From Catenaria anguillulae PL171 (Eukaryota > Blastocladiomycota > Blastocladiomycetes > Blastocladiales > Catenariaceae), in assembly GCA_002102555.1 (NCBI GenBank), contig MCFL01000023.1, forward strand, positions 186,001 through 250,000: a stretch of 64,000 nucleotides of DNA, in the 5' to 3' direction. The notes below the pieces were generated by a model. It did not search any database, was not told the DNA's origin, and was given only the letters and a program-made list of their open reading frames with translations. Each line of letters starts with the position of its first letter. The first letter of the stretch is position 1. Of this stretch, positions 22,940 to 34,533 are shown one piece after another. The position numbers were made by a program, and so were the translations under genes.

Positions 22940-24111
22940 TCAAGACTTTGCCGCCGCTTTGCTATTGACCTGATCCTTGAGCGCGTCATAAAATCCTTGG
23001 TTGGCTCCCTCGCGGTTGCGTGCGATTTCGATGGCGTAAAACTGGGCGGCGGTCACTGAAATCGGGCATGGCAGGTTAGACGTGCACACGCGGGAACAAT
23101 GAGAAAAAGCAATGGCTAAATGATCGCGAACCCATCATGGTATTGTCATCGGCGTACTCGCGGGTAGCAACCCGTCGCATCAAGTGATGAGCGTAAACGG
23201 CGGGGAGCTTGTCTGCAAAGTCGGCGTGGAGCGTTTGCCACTTTTCGGCAAACCCGGCGCCGGTGAGCTCGTCTTGCGAAATGATTTTGACGTTAAAAGT
23301 GGGGAAATCGCCGCGGAATCGAGTGTAGAGTTCATCGTCAACACTGTAGTACAAGCGCGCGCAGACAGAAAGTGAGATTTGGCATGACAACAAGTGCGCC
23401 AGCAGGGTGACCGTACCGAGTCAACCGCATTCCCTCGGGCCCCGTATTCCCGATCCGGTTCGTGTATCGTTCCGCCAGCTTGATGACCCGCTTTGCCCAT
23501 TCGACATGTTCCACAGGGATCGCCGCCAATTGCCTTGCTTCCTCGAGTGCAACCAAATCCGGATCAAGCGCCGGGTCTGACGAAGAAGCTGTTCCTTGAG
23601 CGCTAGAATTCGCCTTGGTCTTCTTCTTCTTTTTCCGCTTCTTGTTGGTTGCAGCTGATGACGATCCGGTGGAGGCATCTGCGGTTTGGCCATCCTCGGC
23701 CTGGGCGTGCTCAACGCTGGGCTCTGTTGTCGGTGCTTGATCAACTATCGGGGCAGATACTGCAGCGGGCCCAGAAGCATGGGATGTCGTCGCGACCTCT
23801 GGTTTCGTTGTTGCAGGCTGGGTTTGTGCACTCGAGTTGGCTTGTTGCCGACGCGATGGCGATGTTGATCTTTGCCGACGACTACTACTCGACGTAGCTT
23901 GCTTGGTTGTGCCAGGTGTTGGCGGCCGACCTGGACTGGACGTGGTGGACGGCGGCTGAGAAGTCCGGATGGGCGATGCCGATGGATCTGGGGTGGTTGA
24001 GCGTGATAGTGTCTTGACGGCCTCTGCCCAGGACATGGCCGACCCTGGCCGGGACGACGGCGCCGGGGGAGTTTGGGTTTGCTGAGATTTCGTTGTCGTA
24101 TTCGAGGCCAT
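22940..24111 (-). CDS. PBDC1-family protein with long disordered N-terminus
   Basis: Three exons (24111-23417, 23343-23132, 23055-22940; introns 73 and 76) encode 340 residues. The C-terminal ~150 residues match the PBDC1/YPL225W family (named after polysaccharide biosynthesis domain): VEWAKRVIKLAERYTNR, VDDELYTRFRGDFPTFNV, EKWQTLHADFADKLPA and the signature FYAIEIARNREGANQGFYD at the end. The signature is rebuilt only when the second intron is removed. About 190 residues of Ser/Thr/Pro/Gln-rich sequence with a KKRKKKKK patch precede it; yeast and human members are much shorter. The PBDC1 homologue in yeast has been linked to folding of translation factor eEF1A; a similar role here is inference. 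Confidence 0.88.
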
Positions 24112-24659
24112 CGTTGCTGGCGATGAGGAGTGGATGGCAGCGGGCGAACGGGCACGGCACGGCACGGCACGGCAAGGTCAGGAGTCAATGGTATGGCTGA
24201 ATGTGTTTTGAGTGATGCCTGTGGTGCTTCAGTACATGTGCGTGAGCCGACTGCATATCGGCTCGTATATGATGTTTTTCGGCAAGAACGAATATGTACA
24301 TATGTCCACTGGACTTGACTGCCCAAAGATGTCGTTGGCGTTGACGCCCACTGGCACGGAGCGTCAAAGCCGCCGATCGCGTCGCGACGACATGGGCAGA
24401 CGTGGCGGCAGAATGGGCAGGTCGGCCCAGCAACCGCCTCGACCGTATTCAACTCGCGACGGACAGATATACTTTGTGCCATACTGCAATTGATCTATGT
24501 GTCCATGCATATAGCTTTGCTGTCTCTACTGGATTCCGCGAGCTATAAGGGTCATGTCGTGATTACCGTTGAACGGCACGACTGTCACAACGCCCGGAAT
24601 GCAATTGGATCAATTCATGTGAACAGTGAAAAAAAGATATGTACATTATAAAAAACATA
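24112..24659. other. Intergenic stretch, no gene seen
   Basis: Contains a short GGCAC repeat (about 24149-24175), which places five near-perfect GGCAC units just upstream of the PBDC1-like gene. The remainder shows no supported frame. Confidence 0.5.
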
Positions 24660-25580
24660 TCAATGCGCGGCCAACTCCGCATACCACGCTTGTGCCTCTT
24701 CCAACGCATCATTGATCTTTTCAACAACTACGTCCCTCAAGCGCTTGACTTGGTCCGCCTCCTGTTGCACATCCCTCGTTCCATGCAATGACTCGGCAAC
24801 CAGCTCTTGCCACTTGGCCGTAACAGTCATGCGTTCGCGCTCAAGCTCTTGAACCCGACCAACGTGTTGGCACAATTGGTCCCACTCCTCCGACACGTGG
24901 GCGCTTGCCGGTGCTGAAGCCTGACGGCCAGTGGGCGGCAAGAGGCCTGCGCCACGGAGCAACCCATGGACCGTACCCAGGGTTGACATGGCCTGGGCCA
25001 CGACTTGCTGAAACTCGGCATGATACGCCGGCCGATCGTGAGCATACGTGTGGAAAGCACGATCAATGACGTGCTGGTTGAGCATCGACCGGATGGATTG
25101 CACTTGCTTAAACAGCGCCCAGTACGGCTGAAGGTCAAAGACTTGGTCCGATGCAGTTGGTGGGTCGACCGCGGCAGGGATTGGCGGCAGCCGAACGATT
25201 GAAGGGAGCAAGAGTGAAGAAAAGAACTGGGTTCCAGTGAGAGGCGAGGCAGCCTGATTGCTGTCTCGGTACTCGTCAACAATGTCGTTGTCGAGGGCAA
25301 GTCGGTCGATACGGGCAGGAAGGAGCGAGTCTGGTTCGCCGTCATGGTCGTGGTGATCGTCGGTTTCCTCGCCGCCAGCTCCGTGGCCGTGGTCGCAGCA
25401 AGTGCGCGGAGCCAGCAAGTTTGTTGGAAGGCGCCGGAGTGGGGCAGACGAGCGGCCGGAAGAATTGCTTGCAGTCGATGCTAACATTTTTAACGCTTTA
25501 TTTTGTGGTTTTCGTTCATCATCAGAGCTCGAGCAGGACTTGGGCAGCACGTTCGTAGGGTCAACAGATCTTTTGGCCAT
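24660..25580 (-). CDS. Hypothetical coiled-coil protein
   Basis: Single exon, 306 residues, not recognised. The N-terminal ~80 residues are basic and Ser-rich, followed by an His/Asp-rich patch (CCDHGHGAGGEETDDHHDHD) that might bind metal. A central segment near FDLQPYWALFKQVQSIRS leads into a long helical C-terminal part (about residues 155-306) predicted to form coiled coils, with Glu/Lys/Arg-rich heptads ending AWYAELAAH. No signal peptide or membrane helix. Codon use is GC3-rich like its neighbours, supporting a real gene. Its ATG lies only about 90 bases from the stop of the upstream membrane-protein gene on the same strand. Confidence 0.75.
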   Translation of the reverse strand: MAKRSVDPTNVLPKSCSSSDDERKPQNKALKMLASTASNSSGRSSAPLRRLPTNLLAPRTCCDHGHGAGGEETDDHHDHDGEPDSLLPARIDRLALDNDIVDEYRDSNQAASPLTGTQFFSSLLLPSIVRLPPIPAAVDPPTASDQVFDLQPYWALFKQVQSIRSMLNQHVIDRAFHTYAHDRPAYHAEFQQVVAQAMSTLGTVHGLLRGAGLLPPTGRQASAPASAHVSEEWDQLCQHVGRVQELERERMTVTAKWQELVAESLHGTRDVQQEADQVKRLRDVVVEKINDALEEAQAWYAELAAH

Positions 25581-25667
25581 GTGCTAACGATTATTTACCG
25601 ATAGATCTCCTTCACGTTTCCCACAGCTCGATCGCTTTTGCTTTCAAGCCCGGGTCTGTATCCATAT

Positions 25668-26918
25668 TCAATTGATGACCGATACACTACCCTTCACTTC
25701 CACTCTTCCCACCGATCCAAGTTCGTCCAAACTGCCCGCCGCCAACGCTGCTACTGCTGCTGTCTTGCCATGACCGATGCCCACTGTCGTCATGCCAAAG
25801 AAGTGATCCCCACCGCCAGTTTCTTGATGTTTTTTCGCCCGATGGTTGCTCACCACGCGCATGAGGCGCTCAAACGATGTTTCGACACATGTACAGAGCG
25901 ATCCCAGTAAGCTAGCCATCACGTTGGTGCGAACGTTTCCCACATATGGCCCAAGGATCAAGTGGAAGCAGATGACCATGGCCCAAATTGAAACAATGGC
26001 GATGCTGAGAAGGACAAAGGATGCGGAAAGTGGGTAGGAGAGCTGAGTTTTTGCCGCATTTGGTGACGGCCGTGAGGTAGGCGAGGTTTCAACTGGGAAT
26101 TCTGCAGGCGAGGTGGATTGAAACGAGTCCGGCGCTGGTGGTGAATGCGTAAGCGAAGTGGATGCCTGCGTTGCAGATGGAAAGTTGTTCGGTATTGCAT
26201 TCAGGCTGGATGGACCGTTTCTTTTCGTCGGCCAGTGAGACCCAGCAACAGCAAATTGGGTCTTGAAGTACGACAGTTTGGAAGGGGTAGACGACCGATT
26301 TGGGCGACGCAAATTGGCCGACAATGCCCAAATGGACATGACTGTGCTAACGACCGGATTCATGCCGGTAAAGTACGAGGAAAGCACTGGGATGTACACC
26401 GTCGTTGCCCATAGTCGACCTTGCCTTGACGGATCCCGTTCAATCAATTCGAACAAGAGCATCACGGCAGTCACCAACACAAAACTGGCCATGGTCGCGC
26501 AGCACAGTGCGCACAGTATAAGTAGCCGTTTCGTGACGTAGGGATTGGTGGTTACGATGACGGCACAGCGCAGGCATGTTGCAAATGTCAAGAGTGCGCC
26601 AGTCCATGGGAAACAGAGGACGAATACAACTCGAGTGGCGAAATAGTTGGCTGTTCCCACGGAAGCAAGTGACAGAAAGTGTGCAGCTTGGCTGATTGAA
26701 TCGATGCAGTATAGCGTTGAAGTAAGCAGCAGGACCCGGCAACGAAAGGTGATGTACTGCAATGCCGAGTTGTGACCCACGAATACGCCAAAGAAGCTTG
26801 GAAAGGCCGCCTTGATCAGACTGACAGCGCAAGCACCAGAAACAAGCGCGGACAAGGTGCTGACAATGAAGGAACTAACGAACACATCCTCAGATAATCG
26901 ATTCGCTGTATCTGTCAT
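25668..26918 (-). CDS. Seven-helix membrane protein, tandem copy 1 (GPCR-like topology)
   Basis: 416 residues from the ATG at 26918; the frame is open further upstream but without coding character. Seven hydrophobic segments are visible. Five lie in the first half (starting VSSFIVSTLSALVSGACAV), then a long hydrophilic Ser/Pro loop (about residues 225-320), then two more (ASFVLLSIAIVSIWAMVICF and the segment before ETSFERLMRVVS). The layout resembles a GPCR with a long third intracellular loop. I do not recognise a named family. It is the same family as the next gene: both share FRCR.LL.TS..Y.ID, IWALSAN.RR and SFERLMR.VS. The C-terminal tail is Gly/Ser-rich. Confidence 0.82.
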   Translation of the reverse strand: MTDTANRLSEDVFVSSFIVSTLSALVSGACAVSLIKAAFPSFFGVFVGHNSALQYITFRCRVLLLTSTLYCIDSISQAAHFLSLASVGTANYFATRVVFVLCFPWTGALLTFATCLRCAVIVTTNPYVTKRLLILCALCCATMASFVLVTAVMLLFELIERDPSRQGRLWATTVYIPVLSSYFTGMNPVVSTVMSIWALSANLRRPNRSSTPSKLSYFKTQFAVAGSHWPTKRNGPSSLNAIPNNFPSATQASTSLTHSPPAPDSFQSTSPAEFPVETSPTSRPSPNAAKTQLSYPLSASFVLLSIAIVSIWAMVICFHLILGPYVGNVRTNVMASLLGSLCTCVETSFERLMRVVSNHRAKKHQETGGGDHFFGMTTVGIGHGKTAAVAALAAGSLDELGSVGRVEVKGSVSVIN

Positions 26919-27202
26919 TGTAAATACGTCAGGTGTTTTGCATGGAGCGTGCGATGCTTGCTTGGTCAGGTCATGCCAGGGCCAGTCCTTCCGAACACAG
27001 ATGGCCAGATCAGAGACAATAAATTGTCCGCATACAAAATGATGATGATTTCGCCATTCCACATTTACTCAATGCTGGGAAGCCGGGGAACTGCTCATAC
27101 TGACGCCTGTCTTTTTACTTTTCGCATGATGTCTCAATACACTGGGTCAAATTGATCGTCATCAAGGCAGGATGTACATTAAGAATGTTGTAGGTAGGCG
27201 AA

Positions 27203-28513
27203 CTAGTCGTCATAAACGATAGATGCAACCTGGTCGCCGTCTGCCTGGCTCGATCCTCCCGTTTTGACTTCAGATACCGATTTGCTTGACGGAACGTGGA
27301 CAATCCCACCACCAGCTTTGTCTGTTGCGTCGTGTTGTCCCAACCCGTTTCCCAGGGTTGTTACACCAAAGAACTGCCGCCCACGCCCGTGCCTGGTGCT
27401 TTTTGCATGCTTGACACTGACCAGTCGCATAAGCCGTTCAAATGAAGCCTCCAAGCACAGACCAAGAACCCCGAGAAATGGCGCAAAGACAAATGTCCGC
27501 ACTGTGCCCACAAATGGGCCAGACAGGTGGAAAATGATTGTGAGAGCCCAAAGGACGCTGATCCCAATCGAGAGAAGAACAAAGGTCATTGATAGTGGAC
27601 ACGATATCTTTTGACTTGCCCCCGATCTGGCTCCCTCAGCGTCGTTGGACGTATTGCGTTGCGACGACGAAATTTGCGACAGGGACTGGGACTGTGCCTG
27701 GGATGTTGCTGCCAGACTTGGGGACGAGTAGCCCGCAGGGACATCTTTCGGCGCCCCCCTCGACGCGGTCGCACCAAAGCTACGCATATGCCGCAAGCGG
27801 TGGAACGATCGAGACACCGCGCTGAACCGTGACTTGGTTTCCTCTTGCCCGGACATGGAAGGCGAGGATGACCCGCGACGCGGACGGGAAAGGAATCGTC
27901 GCACATTTGCAGAAAGCGCCCAAATTGTGACAAAAATGGCAAAAACAGGCATTATTCCGTTGATGGCGGCTGCTTGCGTTGGCAAATAGAGCTGTGTCGC
28001 CCACATGGGATTCGAAATCGTTGGATCCTTTTCAAGTAAATCCAGCAGGACTTTGGTTCCAGTGACGATGACCAAGACGCCTATTGTTGACGTCAGGAAT
28101 GCTGATATGCGCAAAAGCCACTTTCGAATCGAGTCATTCTCACCCGACACGATAAGAGCGCATCGCACCGAGGTTGCGTGGACAAACAATGGGCCGGTAA
28201 ATGGGAAAGTTGCGAGAAATGTGACGCGACTTACAAGGTACGCCGGGTTGTCATGCCTCCACATAGAGAAGAAATACCAAGCTTGACACGTGGCGTCAAT
28301 GAGGAAGAGGAGTGAGGTGACGAGGAGCAGCCGACATCGAAAGCTGAGAAAGTGTAGCGCCGAGTCCTTTGATACAAAGGTGCCGAAGCTTTCTGGAAAC
28401 GCTTTTCGGATCAGCGCGATGCTACATGCGGACGACAAGATCGCGGAGGTAATGCACACGGCAAAGGAGTGAATGCACTGCGTGTCCGTGAATGGCTTGC
28501 TTTGGGTAGACAT
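27203..28513 (-). CDS. Seven-helix membrane protein, tandem copy 2 (GPCR-like topology)
   Basis: 436 residues, single exon, ATG at 28513 (MSTQSKPFTDTQ). It has the same five-plus-two helix pattern and motifs as the gene 285 bases downstream, with overall moderate identity, so the pair arose by an old tandem duplication. The loop between helices 5 and 6 (RFLSRPRRGSSSPS onward) is longer and basic. The shared LCLEASFERLMRLVSVKHAK block after helix 7 is the best-conserved part and may be an intracellular helix 8. Ligand and signalling partner unknown. Confidence 0.82.
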   Translation of the reverse strand: MSTQSKPFTDTQCIHSFAVCITSAILSSACSIALIRKAFPESFGTFVSKDSALHFLSFRCRLLLVTSLLFLIDATCQAWYFFSMWRHDNPAYLVSRVTFLATFPFTGPLFVHATSVRCALIVSGENDSIRKWLLRISAFLTSTIGVLVIVTGTKVLLDLLEKDPTISNPMWATQLYLPTQAAAINGIMPVFAIFVTIWALSANVRRFLSRPRRGSSSPSMSGQEETKSRFSAVSRSFHRLRHMRSFGATASRGAPKDVPAGYSSPSLAATSQAQSQSLSQISSSQRNTSNDAEGARSGASQKISCPLSMTFVLLSIGISVLWALTIIFHLSGPFVGTVRTFVFAPFLGVLGLCLEASFERLMRLVSVKHAKSTRHGRGRQFFGVTTLGNGLGQHDATDKAGGGIVHVPSSKSVSEVKTGGSSQADGDQVASIVYDD

Positions 28514-29517
28514 TTTGGATGGCAGACACGTTGCTGAGTCTTGCTATATGGTCGTCACGTTTGTCATCCTCCTCAATTGCTTCGCGACCTGCGAACATCA
28601 TGCTCTGTCGCGTTCCATTACGGCGAACACGACTGAATTTCTCTCGCGCAGCAACTTGGGGCCAACTGAATTCCAGTACTCGGAGCTTCCCATATGGGCA
28701 AGTCATCCCTGACGGCCAATTCGAGCTGCGGAATCACGCGACTCCACGGCGGTGGCGCCCTCGCGTGCGTGGACAAGACAGTCGACAGTCGACGTCGGTC
28801 AAACCGGCCATAGCTTGAGGGCTGTGCTACGCTCCTTGATTTTCGATGATGCACGGCTGGCCCGATGTATGATTTCGCTGAAGATGGTGATTCAAAGGCA
28901 GAGGACTTATGTCATGCGAGGGACTGCCATCTGTTTTTGGTACGGTGCAAGTCCCGAAGCAGGAACGCCGGCTTTGTGATGGGCTTGCGGTCGGCAAGCT
29001 GGAGCCTGCGACTGGTGAGCCAGATCGGCGCGTCAGTTTGCAGAAACGGAGGCTTGTGACTCAGACACCACTTTATTTTTTTTGGAGCTAAGTTTGAACC
29101 TTTTGATAAAGTCTCGCATTCCATAATCCATTCCATGCCATTGCAACACCCACAACCAAAACAAAACAGGTGAACCGCACGGCATCGCATATGCAGGCCC
29201 TTCAAATACGCTCGAGCACCCCCACCAAAAATCCCTCCCTGTGCTGTTTCGTATTGCAGTGTGCTTGCGAATTCATTTGGATCTCAACGTGTACGCAACC
29301 GTCACCCCCAATGCAAGCCAGACAGAAGCCGTTCCGTGTCATTCCATGTATTGTACCCTACTGACGATTGAGATGCCCGCGTACCCGTCTTGTGTCGACA
29401 GGACCCACAATTCGGCGCTCGCGATTCCTCCGCCTTTCCATTAGAAGAGTCCTTCCCCTCAACATAGACCTCCGTTTTCACTTAGATCAGTCCTCTGCTC
29501 CGTACTCGTGACCAATC
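28514..29517. other. Intergenic stretch of about 1 kb
   Basis: No supported gene on either strand. It contains two divergent promoters: the seven-helix gene to the left and the secreted protein to the right. Confidence 0.5.
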
Positions 29518-32500
29518 ATGGTGTCTGTCCGCTCATGCATTGCCAGCATGGTCGTGCTGCTTGCGGTACTCGCCGTGCTGGTGCAGTCGCAAATCAATGT
29601 CCGCGAACCCGGTTTCGTCATTGTGCCTGCTTGGGAACGTCTCGCCAACCCAACTGGTATCCGCTTTGCTGCCGATGGTCGTGTATTCGTCATTGGCAAG
29701 GGCGGTGTCATCTACACGGCCAAGAATGTCGAGGACCGCGCTATCAAGGTCGCCGCCGACATTTCCAACCAAGTCTTCAACAACTTTGACAAGGGCCTCG
29801 TATGTTGATCCGCCTTGTTACCGATAGATCACACTGGCCGCTGACCCATTCGTCTTCGTTGTATGATTAGGTTGGTCTTGCTCCCCATCCTCGTTTCCCC
29901 GAAGTCCCGCACGTCTACCTGCTCTACAACCGCGACGGCGAAATTGGCGGCGCAGTTCCCAAGTACAATGATCTGTGCCCTCTGGTGTCTGTTTCACGTC
30001 TGGCGCTCTGTCTCGCATGACGTGGGACAAGGACCAAGAGATTCTCACCGACTTGCAGGAAATCATTGTCGACTGGTGCTCGGGCTCCACCACGCACGCC
30101 CAGGGTGACTTGCGCTTTGACGGCAATGGAAACTTGCTCATGTCGGTTGGCGACAACACCTTCTTCTCCAACACGCTCAACTTTGGCGAGAACCCGCCCA
30201 ACTTGTGCCCCTTCGGTGACCGTAACGACCCCGAGTCGGGCGGTGTCATGCAATGCCAGTCGCCCGCATCCACCTCGGGTAAGGTCTCGTACATTCCCGT
30301 GGCCGAGCTCGATGCTTGGCAACGCGGCCGTCCCGCTCCCCGCTTGCGCGAGCACGCCCGTGGTTTCCGCAACCCGTACCGCTTTGTGGTCGACCCGGCC
30401 AACAATGGCATCATTCTTGGCGATGTCGGTTTCGGCGAGTGGGAAGAGATCAACTACATCCCGCCCGTCGGCTCGGGCCAAGTCAACAACTACGGCTGGC
30501 CATGCTTTGAGGGCACCATGACCCAGCAGTCGGTCCAAGCACGTCAGTTCAAGCGCTGCGAGGACTTGTACCGCGGCCGCGCCGTGCACACTCGTGCCAT
30601 GTTCCAATACTCTCACCACGAGCCCAAGCTCGGCAACGCCATCACCAAGGCCGGTGGTGCCAGTGCCGTCACGGGTGTTGCCGTCCTCCCTGCTTCGACC
30701 ACGTTCCCCGCCGCTTACCGTGGAGCCATTTGCCACGCCGATTACACTCGCGTACGTTGATTTTTCCATCTAAATCTTGAACATTTTTGTTCACCTGTTA
30801 TTGTGCAATATGTAGGCTGGCTTCTGGTGTGCTCAACGCAACTCGACCGGTCACGACTGGGACAACTCCAAGATGATGGTGTCGGGTCTCGACCAAATCG
30901 TTGACGTGACCACTGGTCCCGACGGTGCTCTGTATCTTTCGCAAATCTGGTCTGGTACCGTCTTCCGCTTCAACGTTGCGTCGCGCGAGCGTCCCATTGT
31001 CAAGATCACCCCCGATGTGCGTGGTGGTGCCGTTCCGATGGCCGTCAAGTTTTCGTCGGCTGGTACCTTTGACACGACCGGTGGCCGCCTTTCGTATGAG
31101 TGGGATTTGGACGGCTCTGGTGCCTTTGCCGGACCCAAGACTCCCGAGGCGACCTTCACCTACACCCGCGCCGGTCCCGTGACTGTGTCGTTGCGTGTGC
31201 GCTCGTCGTCCGCTGGCAACCCGACCAATGTTGGCACGATCCAAGTGTACCCTGGCACTGCCTTGACTGGCGAGATTGCCGTGAGTGTCCGTGACAATGC
31301 CTTCAAGATTGGCGACCTCGTGACATTCTCGGCCGCTATCCGCACCGAGACTGGTGCCGCCGTCCCCGCTGCCAACCTTGATTGGGAAGTGCTCATCTCG
31401 CACTGCTACCCAGGCACCGTGTGCAAGCCCGAAGCCATCAACTGCCATCAGCACTTGGTCAACATCTACGCTGGTAAGGCTGGCGACACGCTCCAGGCTC
31501 CCGATCACGAAGCGCCGTCGTGGTTGACCTTCAACTTGCGCGTCCGCCACCCGACGGTCCCTGGCTTTGTGCAAGAATTCACACGCACAGCTCAACCCAA
31601 CACGATCGAGGCCCAAGTCTCGACCGACCCGCCTGGTCTTGACGTCATCATGAACATCTTCACGTACCGCTCGCCCGCCAAGCTTCTCAACTTGGATGGT
31701 GGTGAGCTCTCGATTGAAGCGCTGTCGCCCCAAATGATTGACCGCCAAGGGTACCGCTTCGCCAGTTGGTCCGATGGTGGTGCGCAATCGCACACGGTTC
31801 GCCCTGTTGCTGGCACCGTGTACACTGCCCGCTACGAGCGCTTTGCGATCGGTCGCTACGCCGCTGGCCAAGGTCCCGCTGCCCCCACCGAAGTCTCGGT
31901 TGCCCCTGGTTTCCGCCAATGCACCGTGTCGTGGACGCCGTCGAACCGCCAGGTGGATCCCGCTAACCCCATCACTGGTTTCATCGTTTACCACCGCGAG
32001 ATCAAGTTTGCCGAGCCCACAGCCCCCAACTTCTCGTCGGCCTTGGTGCCTGCCACCACCACTTCGTACAAGATCACGGTCGATACTGGTTCCCGCTGCG
32101 AGTTTGAGGTTGTTGCTGTGACCCGTGTCGGCGAGTCGTCGTTCAAGTCGCCCATGACTTGGGCTTTGTCGAGCCACTTGGCGCCTGTCGGCCTGGAATG
32201 GTGCCCCGACACTGCTCAAAAGGTTCGTGGCCCTCTTGTTCATTTGGAAGCATTCGCCACATCTACTAACCCTCATTCGACTTGGTTTCTCCTTCGACTA
32301 GTACCGCACCGTGTTGGTGGATGACTTCTCTCAGGGCACCAGTCCCCGAAACATGCGCGGTCTCCTCCAAGAGGGTGAGTTCCTCCAACGCTTTGATGTC
32401 AACGAGCAAGGCAAACTTGTTGCTATTGCCCGCACTGCCGAAACCTATTGGTACTCGGTCATGGGCACCGCAGCCCAGTGCTTTGACGCTTCGCAGTTCA

Positions 32501-34278
32501 CCCACTTGTCCTTCAAGGTGACTGCCCCTCCCGGCTCCACCCTCAATGTTGGCATGGACTCCAAGGACTCGCAGTGCGCGCAGTTTGTTCCCAAGAAGAT
32601 TGTTTCTGTTGCCGACTGGACCGCCGAGAAGCGTTTCACTGGCCAAGAGCAAACCGTCCGCATTCCGGTGGCCGAAATCTCGAACAACCCTCAAGGAGTC
32701 CAAAGTATCTTCTTCAACACCATGACTGTCGGTACCACGTACTTGTTTGATGACATCTTCTTCCTTTACCAAGTCGGCACCGGTCCCAACCCGCCCAACC
32801 CCGGCGAGTGCCAGACCTTGACCGTGGATCGCTTTGTCAACCCGGACGCCAACTCGATCGGTCTCTGGACCGGTGTTGAGGGCATCAACCGCCGTTTGGC
32901 TGCCAATGTCATGTACGCTACCGCCACCACAGCCGATGCTTACTGGGCTTCGCTCCTTTCCGGTGCTACTTGCCGCGATCTGTCCAAGCACGGTGCCATT
33001 ACCTTTGGCATTCGCCCGACCGCCGGTAACGCCTACCCGAGCTTGCAGTTCCAACAGCGCAACCAGCAGTGCACGCAGCGCGATCCCGAAGTGTCTGCCA
33101 CAGTCCCGCTTGCGCAGTACGTCAAGGACGGTGTTGCCACGGTGCCGCTTTCCGCATTCACGGGTGTTAACCTGGCTCGTGCCCACGCCCTCGTGCTCAA
33201 CAACTGGCCCCAGAACGTCGAGTTTGCCATTTCGCAGATTGATGTGACTTGCTCTGGCGGCTCTGATCCGCAACCCCCGCAACCCGGTTGCCGCCCGCTC
33301 AACGTGGACGCGTTTGCCACGCCTGGTGCCAACGCCTTGGGTCTATGGAGCGGTGGCGAAGACGCCACCATCACGTACGCCAACAACCGCGCATCCATCA
33401 CGCCCACGGGTGCTGGCAACTACTTTGCGTCGGTGCTTGCCGGCAACCAGTGCCGCGACATTTCCTCGTACACTGCACTGCAGTTTGGCATTCAAGTGCC
33501 CGCCGGCGGCGCTGCGCCCAGGTTGCACGTCGAGTTCCGCAACGCTCAGTGCTCTGCGCGCGACCCCGAAGTCAATGCGCGCCTTGACCTTGCTCCGTTC
33601 ATCAAGGATGGCGTGGCCACGGTTCCGATTGCTGCCATTGGCGGTGCCGCCGAGGGGCTCGACCTCAAGCGCGCGCACGCCTTGGCGCTCACGGGTATGA
33701 CGGCTGGCCGCGGCGCATATGTGCTTTCCAACATGAACTTTGTGTGCACCGGCACGGACCCGACGCCGCCCGGCCCGGGTACTTGCCAGCGGTTGCAGAC
33801 CGAGTCGTTCACGACGCCCGAGCAGAATGCCCTTGGGCAGTATGGATGGGGAGAGCCCAGCAGTGCACTTGCCCTGGCCAACAATGCCCTCACGCTCACA
33901 TCCACGGCAACCAACGGCGTGTACTATGCTTCGGTGCTGTCGACGCCGCAAGCGTGCCGCGACGTGTCGCCCTTCTCGCACCTCCAATTCAACCTTCGCG
34001 GTCCTGCCGGTGGCGCCCTTTCGCTCGAGATTCAGTCGGTTGCCGCGACCGTTGCCAGTTGCCAAGCACGCGGTGCTGCCCCGTTGGAGCGCCGCGCCGT
34101 GCGCGTGACACCCGCTGGATTGAACCCGACAACGCCAACCATTGTGCGTGTGCCACTCAGCGGGTTCACGGGTCTGGTGCCCACCAAGGTGCACGCCTAC
34201 TCGTTTGGCGCATTCACGGCAGGCACGTTTGTTGTTGATGGCGTGCAGCTGGTGTCTGCGGCGTGCCCTGCTGCCTAA
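29518..34278 (+). CDS. Secreted sorbosone-dehydrogenase-type protein with PKD, fn3 and repeats
   Basis: Exons 29518-29799, 29871-30751, 30816-32222 and 32302-34278 (introns 71, 64, 79) give about 1515 residues. In order there are a signal peptide (IASMVVLLAVLAVLVQS), a glucose/sorbosone dehydrogenase-like six-bladed propeller (ANPTGIRFAADGRVF, VGLAPHPRF, ENPPNLCPFGDRNDPESGG, CHADYTR), a PKD domain (LSYEWDLDGSG), a strand-rich segment, an fn3-like domain (RQCTVSWTPSN), and four C-terminal repeats. Each repeat has CRDIS..LQF and RAHALVL-type motifs with paired cysteines, likely carbohydrate-binding. Exon 2 needs one extra base near 29978-29980 to keep frame; this looks like a lost C in a C-run rather than biology. 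Probably a cell-wall or extracellular protein; enzymatic activity is untested. Confidence 0.85.
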
Positions 34279-34533
34279 GCGTAGCTTGTGTTGAGCCTTG
34301 TTAGCTTGATTCCCTTCTATCCTGATCACATGTGTATTTCTTCCCCTCCCCCCATGTTTGGTTGGCTCAATTGCTTTGACCGATTCCCCGCCTGGATTCT
34401 TGTCCTACCTCATCACCATCACATGTCCCTTGTAGTGTTTGTGTAATATACATCTTTTGCTGTAGTTGATGCTTGAATTGACGTATGCTCACAAGAGAGT
34501 AGATGAAATTTTGCAAGCGAAACATACATAAAT

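Noticed and set aside
29970-29985. Programmed ribosomal frameshifting in the sorbosone-dehydrogenase-type gene
   Set aside because: No slippery heptamer or downstream structure was evident; a missing C in a C-run explains it more simply.
30798-33282. Long minus-strand frames opposite the sorbosone-dehydrogenase-type gene
   Set aside because: They follow the codon pattern of the sense gene and have no recognisable motifs.
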